The notes under the pieces are model-generated. The model made no database searches. It was not told the DNA's origin and was given only the letters and a program-made list of their open reading frames with translations. From the NCBI GenBank assembly GCA_003220975.1, contig QHTX01000173.1, forward strand, positions 20,134 through 32,421: a stretch of DNA of 12,288 nucleotides. Reading direction: 5' to 3'. This DNA comes from Gemmatimonadota bacterium. Lineage in GTDB: Bacteria; Gemmatimonadota; Gemmatimonadetes; Gemmatimonadales; GWC2-71-9. A program made the position numbers and the translations under genes. Below are positions 6,690 through 12,288 of the stretch, one piece after another (the stretch's first letter is position 1; each line of letters starts with the position of its first letter).

Positions 6690-6695
6690 GGGCGC

Positions 6696-7088
6696 TCAAT
6701 CGCCTCGGAGTCGCTCGATCTCGCGCCGGTCCTTCTTGGTCGGCCGGCCTTTGCCCTCATAGCGGAGCGACGGCGCCACGCGGAGCTGTTCGGCGAGTCG
6801 CTCCCGCAGCCGCCGGCCCTCGGCATCCTCGGCGAACAGCGCCGCCGCCTGCGCCGGCGGCCCGCGGCGCTCCGAAACCCCGCGCACGACGACGCGATAC
6901 TCGAACGGGCCGCGCCGCACCCGCAGCTGGTCGCCGGCGGCGACGAGCTTGGCGCGCTTGGCCCGCGCCCCGTTCACCTCGACTCTCCCGGCGGCGATCG
7001 CCGCCGCGGCGAGCGCGCGGGTCTTGAAGAAGCGGGCGGCCCAGAGCCAGCGATCCAGCCGCACGCGCTCCCCTGACAGCTCCGACAT
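6696..7088 (-). CDS. hslR: Hsp15-type S4-domain RNA-binding protein
   Basis: This is a 130-residue protein matching heat-shock protein 15 (HslR; 133 residues in E. coli). The S4 RNA-binding domain spans about residues 8-65, with the hallmark RLDRWLWAARFFKTR, a GRVEVNG turn, and AGDQLRV. A short C-terminal extension is strongly basic (GKGRPTKKDRREIERLRG), as in Hsp15. In E. coli the protein binds 50S subunits carrying a stalled nascent chain and helps recycle them; that role is inferred here from homology. The ATG at 7088 is backed by GGAGG on the minus strand (complement 7095-7099) at 6-base spacing. It is transcribed away from the efflux operon and converges on the DUF4136 gene. Confidence 0.9.
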   Translation of the reverse strand: MSELSGERVRLDRWLWAARFFKTRALAAAAIAAGRVEVNGARAKRAKLVAAGDQLRVRRGPFEYRVVVRGVSERRGPPAQAAALFAEDAEGRRLRERLAEQLRVAPSLRYEGKGRPTKKDRREIERLRGD

Positions 7089-7094
7089 TAGGCG

Positions 7095-7099
7095 CCTCC
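7095..7099 (-). promoter_or_regulatory. Shine-Dalgarno of hslR
   Basis: GGAGG on the minus strand sits 6 bases before the hslR ATG, fixing that start. Confidence 0.65.
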
Positions 7100-7101
7100 A
7101 C

Positions 7102-7143
7102 GCGGGGCCGTCGCTATGCGTATAATGGGAACCGCGGCCCCGC
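7102..7143. promoter_or_regulatory. 9-bp inverted repeat centred on the promoter (operator candidate)
   Basis: GCGGGGCCG at 7102-7110 is the exact inverse of CGGCCCCGC at 7135-7143, with 24 bases between. The centre (about 7122.5) falls inside the TATAAT at 7121-7126. Half-site centres are 33 bases apart, close to three helical turns, so a dimeric or tetrameric regulator could contact one face. GC-rich 9-mers pair by chance fairly easily, so this is a candidate only. Any regulator bound here could act on both the efflux operon and hslR. Confidence 0.35.
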
Positions 7144-7147
7144 CCAA
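7119..7147 (-). promoter_or_regulatory. possible divergent promoter for hslR
   Basis: On the minus strand, TTGGGC (complement 7142-7147) and TATACG (complement 7119-7124) are separated by 17 bases, each matching only part of the sigma-70 consensus. A start near 7112 would leave a leader of about 24 bases containing the GGAGG. It overlaps the efflux promoter's -10 box. Confidence 0.25.
7121..7126 (+). promoter_or_regulatory. -10 box (TATAAT) of the efflux operon promoter
   Basis: A perfect TATAAT in a GC-rich 80-base divergent intergenic region, 43 bases before the tolC-like start. Transcription would begin near 7133 and give a leader of about 36 bases. No good -35 hexamer is seen at 16-18 bases upstream (7097-7104 reads TCCACGCG), suggesting either an activated promoter or a non-standard -35. 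Confidence 0.5.
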
Positions 7148-7168
7148 ACCTTTATCGCACAGAGTCTA

Positions 7169-8695
7169 ATGACTGCTGCGCCAGCGAATCGTCCCGTCCC
7201 CCGCCTCGGCGCGCACCGCGCGTTGCGAGCTGCAACGCTGGGTGCGGCCCTGGGGGGGGCGGCCCTGCCACTCGGCTGCGGCACGCCCGGGGTCCGCGGC
7301 GTCGCCGGGACGGCGCCCGCGCCCAACGTGCTGTGGACACCGCCGCGTGACGCCACCGCAGCCACCAAGCCGGCGCCGCCGCCCGCGCTCCCGCCGGACC
7401 TGGCCGAGCGCGTGGCGCAGCTCAAGCTGGCGGACGTGATCGATATCGCCTTGCGGAACAACACGGCGACGAGCGCGGCATGGGCGGATGCGCGGGCGGC
7501 GGCGGCGAGCTACGGCGCGGCCAAGGGACAGTACTTCCCCACCCTGGCCGTCAACGGCGCCGTCACCACGATCCACCGGACGGTTTCCTCCGCAGGGCAG
7601 CAGGCGGTGAAGCAGCAGTTCTACGGCCCGACGCTCACCCTCTCGTGGCTGCTGTTCGATTTCGGGGGCCGCGCGGGTGTGATCGGCGAGGCGCGCGAGG
7701 CGCTGCTCGCCGCCGACTGGACCCATAACGCCACGCTGCAGAACGTCGTCCTCGCGGTGGAGCAGGCGTACTTCGACTACCTGGGGACCAAGGCGCTGCT
7801 CGCCGCCCAGCAGACGACGCTGCGGGAGGCTCAGACCAACCTCGAAGCCGCCGAGCAGCGCCACAGGGTCGGGCTCGCGACGATCGCCGACGAACTCCAG
7901 GCGAGAACGGCGCTGTCGCAGGCGCGGCTGTCGCTCCAAGCGATCGAGGGGCAACTCCAGACGACGCGCGGCGCCCTGGCGCTGTCGATGGGACTACCGG
8001 CGAACGTTCCCTACGACATCGCCCTACCATCCGACACGACGGTCCCACTGGGCATCAGCGACAGCGTCGACACGCTCATCGAGCGGGCGGTGCGTGAGCG
8101 TCCGGATCTCGCCGCCGAGCGCGCGCAGGTCGCGGTGGCGCGGGCGCGGGTGAGCGTGGCGCGCTCGCAGGCGCTGCCGTCGCTCAGCCTCGGCGGGAAC
8201 GCCGGCGAGACCTATTTCATCAACCCCCTGCCCTCGAGCCCGAGCTCCGGGAACAGCTACGCGGCGACCGTCACCCTCTCGATTCCCCTGTTTTCCGGCG
8301 GGGCGCAGATTTACAACGTGAGAGCCGCCGCCGCGGCAGCGGACGCGGCGGCGCAGCGCGCCCGCGGCTTCGAGCAGCAGGTGATCTACGAGGTGTTCAA
8401 CGCCTACTACGCCCTCCGCACCGCCACCCAGCAGGTGCGCACCAGCGGCGACCTGCTCGCGAGTGCGACCCAGTCGGAGCAGGTGGCGCTGGGCCGCTAC
8501 AAGGCGGGCGCCGGGAGCCTGCTCGATCTCCTCACGGCGCAGGCGGCGCTCGCAAGCGCGCGCGCGCAGGCGATCGGGGCCCGCTTCTCCTGGTACATCG
8601 CCCTCGCCCAGCTGGCGCACGACGCGGGGATCCTCGGGCTCGACGGTGCCAGCCCGCTCCACATCCAAGCCGACACGACGGGACTGAACAAATAG
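7169..8695 (+). CDS. TolC-family outer-membrane efflux protein
   Basis: This 508-residue protein is the outer-membrane channel of the tripartite pump encoded with the next two genes. Two OEP repeats are visible: the first runs from LKLADVIDIALRNN (about 85-98) with the barrel-strand signature LSWLLFDFGGR (158-168); the second has PSLSLGG, then TLSIPLFSGG (near 368-378) and GRYKAGAGSLLDLLTAQ (442-458). Long Ala/Gln-rich helices between them form the periplasmic tunnel. The N-terminus is a signal sequence ending in PLGC (Cys37); Pro at -3 makes the lipobox irregular, though many NodT-type members are lipoproteins. A Pro/Ala-rich linker (45-76) precedes the domain. The ATG at 7169 has only a weak AGAG upstream. 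A run of eight G (7252-7259) lies in the signal peptide codons. The stop is directly followed by the next ATG. Confidence 0.9.
   Translation: MTAAPANRPVPRLGAHRALRAATLGAALGGAALPLGCGTPGVRGVAGTAPAPNVLWTPPRDATAATKPAPPPALPPDLAERVAQLKLADVIDIALRNNTATSAAWADARAAAASYGAAKGQYFPTLAVNGAVTTIHRTVSSAGQQAVKQQFYGPTLTLSWLLFDFGGRAGVIGEAREALLAADWTHNATLQNVVLAVEQAYFDYLGTKALLAAQQTTLREAQTNLEAAEQRHRVGLATIADELQARTALSQARLSLQAIEGQLQTTRGALALSMGLPANVPYDIALPSDTTVPLGISDSVDTLIERAVRERPDLAAERAQVAVARARVSVARSQALPSLSLGGNAGETYFINPLPSSPSSGNSYAATVTLSIPLFSGGAQIYNVRAAAAAADAAAQRARGFEQQVIYEVFNAYYALRTATQQVRTSGDLLASATQSEQVALGRYKAGAGSLLDLLTAQAALASARAQAIGARFSWYIALAQLAHDAGILGLDGASPLHIQADTTGLNK
7252..7259 (+). repeat. poly-G tract (G8) in the tolC-like signal peptide
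   Basis: Eight consecutive G span codons 28-30 of the outer-membrane factor. A one-base slip would shift the frame very early and abolish the protein. Confidence 0.8.
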
Positions 8696-9835
8696 ATGAA
8701 GACCACGACCGCCGTCGCCGCCCTGTCCCTGGTCGTCGCCACCGGCTGCTCCCGCAAGGGCGCCGGCGGGCCGGCCCGCATCCCGGTGACGGTGGCACGC
8801 GCCGAGCAGCGCGCCGTGCCGTACGAGATCATCGCCACCGGCACGGTGGAGCCGCGGCAGACGGTCTCCGTCCAGTCGCAGGTGACGGGCGTGCTCACCC
8901 AGGTGGCGTTCCGCGAAGGGGACGACGTGGCCGCCGGGCAGGTGCTGTTCCAGATCGACGCCCGGCCGTTCCAGGCGGCGCTCGACCAGGCCCGAGCGAT
9001 GCTGGCCCGCGACCAGGCGCAGGCGCAGAGCGCCGTGCTCGACGCGCAGCGCTACGCGGAGCTGGTGAAACAGGACTATGTCACGAAGTCCGACTACGAG
9101 GCGAAGCGGGCCGCGGCCGAGGCGCTCCAGGCGGTTGTGCGGGCCGACTCGGCCGCGATCGCGAGCGCCGCGCTGAACCTCGACTGGGCGACGATCCGCG
9201 CCCCGATCGCCGGGCGCACGGGGCGGCTGCTGGTGCGCGAGGGCAATCTGGTACGGGCGAACGCCAACGCCACCGACCCGCTCGTCGTGATCAACCAGAT
9301 CCACCCGATCCTCGTGCGGTTCGCCGTTCCCGAAGCGCACCTCGCCGACATCCAGCGCTACCGCAAGAACCGTCTGCCGGTGCTCGTGAGCCCCTCGAAG
9401 ACCGACACGGTGTTCACCGAGGGGACGCTCACGTTCATCGACAACAGCGTCGACACGACGACCGGGACCGTGCTCCTCAAGGCGGAGTTCCCCAACCGCG
9501 ACAACGCGCTGTGGCCGGGCGAATTCCTGAACACGCGGCTGCAGCTGTACATCGAAGACAAGGCGCTCGTAGTCCCGTCACAGGCGGTGATGAACGGGCA
9601 GCAGGGCAGCTATCTGTTCGTGGTCAACCAGGACGGCACGGCGCGCTCCCAACCCGTGACCGTCGAGCGCACGGCGGGCGCCTACGCGGTCCTGGCGCAG
9701 GGGGCAGAGGGGGGGGGTGGCGTGCGGCCGGGAGACGAGGTCGTAACCGACGGGCAGCTGCGGCTCGTCCCCGGCGCGCCCGTCGAGGTAAAAGGGGCGG
9801 CCGAGCCCGCGCGCGAGCTGGAGGCCGACAAATGA
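8696..9835 (+). CDS. RND efflux periplasmic adaptor lipoprotein (MdtA/AcrA type)
   Basis: This 379-residue membrane fusion protein links the inner-membrane pump to the outer-membrane channel. Seen: a signal peptide ending ATGC (Cys18, lipid anchor likely); first beta-barrel strand and lipoyl half (GTVEPRQTVSVQSQVTG, 49-65, then VAFREGDDVAAGQVLFQID); an alpha-hairpin of about 95-170 with DQARAMLARDQAQAQ and SDYEAKRAAAEALQ; the second lipoyl half (LDWATIRAPIAGRTGRLLVREGNLV); and the beta-barrel and membrane-proximal domains (VDTTTGTVLLKAEFPN, LWPGEFLNTRL, VVPSQAVMNGQQGSYLFVV). The organisation and length match MdtA-like adaptors. The ATG abuts the previous stop (TAGATG), and the TGA overlaps the pump gene's ATG. 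Nine consecutive G (9709-9717) encode part of Glu338 to Gly341 near the C-terminus. The substrate is not predictable. Confidence 0.92.
   Translation: MKTTTAVAALSLVVATGCSRKGAGGPARIPVTVARAEQRAVPYEIIATGTVEPRQTVSVQSQVTGVLTQVAFREGDDVAAGQVLFQIDARPFQAALDQARAMLARDQAQAQSAVLDAQRYAELVKQDYVTKSDYEAKRAAAEALQAVVRADSAAIASAALNLDWATIRAPIAGRTGRLLVREGNLVRANANATDPLVVINQIHPILVRFAVPEAHLADIQRYRKNRLPVLVSPSKTDTVFTEGTLTFIDNSVDTTTGTVLLKAEFPNRDNALWPGEFLNTRLQLYIEDKALVVPSQAVMNGQQGSYLFVVNQDGTARSQPVTVERTAGAYAVLAQGAEGGGGVRPGDEVVTDGQLRLVPGAPVEVKGAAEPARELEADK
9709..9717 (+). repeat. poly-G tract (G9) in the adaptor gene
   Basis: Nine consecutive G in the last ninth of the adaptor gene, encoding a Gly4 run with the flanking GGT GGC codons. 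A slip would alter the last roughly 40 residues and uncouple the overlap with the pump gene. Confidence 0.85.
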
Positions 9836-12288
9836 GCCTCTCCGAGCTCTTCATCAAGCGGCCCGTGATGACGACGCTCGTCATGATGGGCATCCTGCTG
9901 TTCGGGATCATGGCCTACCGCCTGCTGCCCGTGAGCGACCTGCCGAACGTGGACTTCCCCACGATCACTGTGAACGCGAGCCTCCCCGGGGCCAGCCCCG
10001 AGACGATGGCGTCCGCCGTGGCGACGCCGCTCGAAAAGCAGTTCTCCACGATCGCCGGGCTCGACCAGATGACGTCCACGTCGAACCTGGGCACTACGAG
10101 CATCACGCTGCAGTTCACGCTCGACCGCGACATCGACGCCGCCGCCCAGGACGTGCAGGCGGCTATTTCCAAGACGCTGCGCCAGCTGCCGAGCACCATT
10201 CTCCCACCCACCTACCAGAAGGTGAACCCGGCCGATTCGCCGATCGTCTATTACGCGCTCAGCTCGCACACGCTGTCGCTGTCCGCGCTCGACGAATACG
10301 CGGAGACCTTCATCGCCCAGCGCCTCTCCACCGTGAGCGGCGTGGCGCAGGTGCAGGTGTACGGCGCGGCCAAGTACGCCGTGCGCGTCCAGCTCGACCC
10401 CAAGGCGCTCGCGACGCGCGGCATCGGGATCGACGAGGTCGCCGACGGCATCGCCGCGGGCAACGTGAACCTGCCGACGGGCATCCTGTGGGGACCGCAT
10501 CGCGCCTACACCGTGCAGGCGAACGGGCAGCTCCAGAACGCGGCGCAGTTCCGGCCGCTGATCGTCGCGTACAAGAACGGGGCGCCGGTGCGCCTGCAGG
10601 ACGTGGGCCAGGTGCTCGACGACGTCCAGGACAACAAGAGCGCCGCGTGGTTCAACGGCAATCGCGCGATCGTGCTCGCGATCCAGCGGCAGCCCGGCAC
10701 GAACACCGTCGCCGTCGCGAGTCGCGTGCGGACGGTGATGGCGACCCTCAAACAGCAGCTCCCCGCCTCCGTGGACCTCCAGCTGCGCTACGATCGCTCG
10801 GATTCGATCCAGGCGTCGCTCTCCGACGTGCGCTTCACGCTGCTGCTCACGCTGTGCCTCGTCGTCCTCGTCATCTTCCTGTTCCTCCGCAACTTGTCGG
10901 CCACGATCATCCCGAGCCTGGCGCTGCCGTTCTCGCTCGTCGGCACGTTCACGGTGATGTACCAGCTCGGCTACAGCCTCGACAACCTTTCGATGATGGC
11001 GCTCACGCTGTCGGTCGGGTTCGTGGTAGACGACGCCATCGTCATGCTCGAGAACATCGTGCGCCACATGGAGCACGGCACGCCGCCGTTGCGCGCGGCG
11101 TTCGACGGGGCGCGCGAGGTGGGGTTCACGATCCTGTCCATGACGCTGTCGCTCGCCGCGGTATTCCTGCCGGTACTGTTCATGGGCGGTATCATCGGGC
11201 GGCTGTTCCACGAGTTCGCGGTGACGATCGGCGCCGCCATTCTCGTCTCGGGCGTCGTCTCGTTGACCCTGACGCCCATGCTGTGCAGCCGGTTCCTGCG
11301 GGCCGCGGGCCGGGAGCAGCACGGCAGGCTCTACGAGGCGTCGGAGCGGGTGTACGAGAAGACCCTGCGCTGGTACGAGCGGAGCCTCGAGTGGGTGATG
11401 CAGCGGCGCCCAGCGGCGCTCGCGTTCTCCATCGCCATCCTCGCGGCCACGGTCGTGCTGTTCGCCGTGACACCGAAGGGCTTCCTGCCGAGCGAGGACA
11501 ACGCCCAGATCTTCGGGATCACGGAGACCGTCCAGGGGACCTCGTTCGACGATATGGTGGCGCACCAGCAGCAGGTGATGGCCGTGCTGCAGCAGGAGCC
11601 GGGCGTCACCGGTGTCATGTCGTTCCTGGGCGGCGGCACCATCAACCAGGGCCGCGTGTTCCTCCAGCTCAAGCCGCGCTCGCAGCGCAAGATGAGCGTG
11701 GACCAGATCATCCGCGCCTACGGCGGCAAGCTCGCCGCCATCCCCGGGGTCCAGGTCTTCCTCCAGAATCCGCCGCCGATCCGGATCGGGGGCCGCCTCT
11801 CGAAGAGCCTGTACCAGTTCACGCTGCAGAGCCCCGACATGGCCTCGCTGTACCAGAGCTCGAAGGAGCTCGAGGCCCGGCTGCGTCAGGTCCCGGGGCT
11901 CCTGAACGTGACGAGCGATCTGCAGATCTCGAACCCCCAGGCCACGGTCACCATCAACCGCGACCGCGCGGCGGCGCTGGGCGTGACGGCCGAGCAGGTG
12001 GAGGAGGCCCTGTACGACGCCTACGGCTCGGGCCAGGTGTCCACCATCTACACGCCCACGAATCAGTACTGGGTCGTGATGGAGCTGCTGCCAGACTACC
12101 AACGCGATCTCTCGGCGCTCAGCCTGCTCTACATCCGGTCCCGCACCGGACCGCTGGTCCCGCTCGCGTCGCTCGCGGGCATCACCTCGACGGTGGGCCC
12201 ACTCACGGTCAACCACTCGGGGCAGTTGCCGTCGGTCACGATCTCGTTCGACCTCCAGCCGAACGTGTCGCTCGGGACCGCCGTCGCC
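9832..12288 (+). CDS. RND efflux pump, HAE-1 family, partial (C-terminus outside window)
   Basis: This is the first 819 residues of a protein normally about 1020-1050 long, open to the window edge. It is the proton-driven inner-membrane pump of the operon, of the MdtB/MdtC/AcrB-like HAE-1 group. Seen: the first span (VMTTLVMMGILLFGIMAYRL), porter domain opening DLPNVDFPTITVNASLPG, then PLEKQFSTIAGLD; spans 2-6 starting LLLTLCLVVLVIFLFLRN; and span 4 with VGFVVDDAIVMLENI, whose Asp400/Asp401 correspond to the AcrB proton-relay Asp407/Asp408. The second half begins near RRPAALAFSIAILAATVVLF and GFLPSEDNAQIFG. The relay Lys and Arg of spans 10-11 lie beyond the window. The ATG overlaps the adaptor stop (ATGA) and has GGAGG at 9820-9824, 7 bases upstream. 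Drug or metabolite substrate unknown; no metal-pump (HME) signature was seen. Confidence 0.93.
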   Translation, partial: MSLSELFIKRPVMTTLVMMGILLFGIMAYRLLPVSDLPNVDFPTITVNASLPGASPETMASAVATPLEKQFSTIAGLDQMTSTSNLGTTSITLQFTLDRDIDAAAQDVQAAISKTLRQLPSTILPPTYQKVNPADSPIVYYALSSHTLSLSALDEYAETFIAQRLSTVSGVAQVQVYGAAKYAVRVQLDPKALATRGIGIDEVADGIAAGNVNLPTGILWGPHRAYTVQANGQLQNAAQFRPLIVAYKNGAPVRLQDVGQVLDDVQDNKSAAWFNGNRAIVLAIQRQPGTNTVAVASRVRTVMATLKQQLPASVDLQLRYDRSDSIQASLSDVRFTLLLTLCLVVLVIFLFLRNLSATIIPSLALPFSLVGTFTVMYQLGYSLDNLSMMALTLSVGFVVDDAIVMLENIVRHMEHGTPPLRAAFDGAREVGFTILSMTLSLAAVFLPVLFMGGIIGRLFHEFAVTIGAAILVSGVVSLTLTPMLCSRFLRAAGREQHGRLYEASERVYEKTLRWYERSLEWVMQRRPAALAFSIAILAATVVLFAVTPKGFLPSEDNAQIFGITETVQGTSFDDMVAHQQQVMAVLQQEPGVTGVMSFLGGGTINQGRVFLQLKPRSQRKMSVDQIIRAYGGKLAAIPGVQVFLQNPPPIRIGGRLSKSLYQFTLQSPDMASLYQSSKELEARLRQVPGLLNVTSDLQISNPQATVTINRDRAAALGVTAEQVEEALYDAYGSGQVSTIYTPTNQYWVVMELLPDYQRDLSALSLLYIRSRTGPLVPLASLAGITSTVGPLTVNHSGQLPSVTISFDLQPNVSLGTAVA

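Noticed and set aside
9682..12216. Very long open frame on the minus strand (844 codons)
   Set aside because: It is antisense to the adaptor and RND pump genes, rich in Arg/His/Glu/Asp with no domain pattern; an artefact of GC-rich codon positions.

Overview
This is a GC-rich (about 70% by eye), densely coding window from a Gram-negative bacterium. An RND efflux operon, lipoproteins and a predicted outer-membrane barrel protein show the double membrane. Protein style, GC content and the ATCCGTC-type heptad repeats resemble Gemmatimonadota soil/metagenome sequence, but I see no marker gene that fixes the phylum, so the placement is tentative.

Layout. (1) 1-3933, four plus-strand genes, closely packed: a TIP30/HTATIP2-like NAD(P)-binding oxidoreductase, a YfcC/DcuC-family carboxylate or amino-acid carrier, an exported NTF2/SnoaL-like protein, and an unusual single reading frame joining an isoprenylcysteine-methyltransferase-like membrane domain to a DUF1207 outer-membrane domain. 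Overlaps at GTGA (669-672) and CTGA (2605-2608) suggest translational coupling. (2) 3941-4593, a DinB-family gene bracketed by two related palindromic elements built from degenerate 7-bp units. The second element supplies the start codon and first codons of the next gene. (3) 4565-5716, a two-domain chromate transporter (ChrA family). (4) 5717-6109, a gene-poor stretch with one possible 63-residue membrane miniprotein. (5) 6110-6664, a DUF4136 lipoprotein, convergent with (6) hslR (Hsp15-type S4 RNA-binding protein, minus strand, 6696-7088). (7) 7089-7168, a divergent promoter region with a perfect TATAAT at the centre of a 9-bp inverted repeat. (8) 7169 to the window end, a tripartite efflux operon: TolC-like outer-membrane factor, periplasmic adaptor lipoprotein and HAE-1 RND pump, which runs off the right edge.

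The three efflux genes abut or overlap (TAGATG, then ATGA) and should form one transcription unit whose products span both membranes. The other genes are mostly unrelated housekeeping or accessory functions.

I found no CRISPR array, tRNA, rRNA, transposase or phage gene, and no convincing new multigene system. The points most worth a second look are the methyltransferase-DUF1207 fusion with an internal signal-peptide-like segment, the palindromic heptad elements around dinB and the start of chrA, and the dyad centred on the efflux promoter. Two poly-G tracts in the efflux operon are weaker leads.
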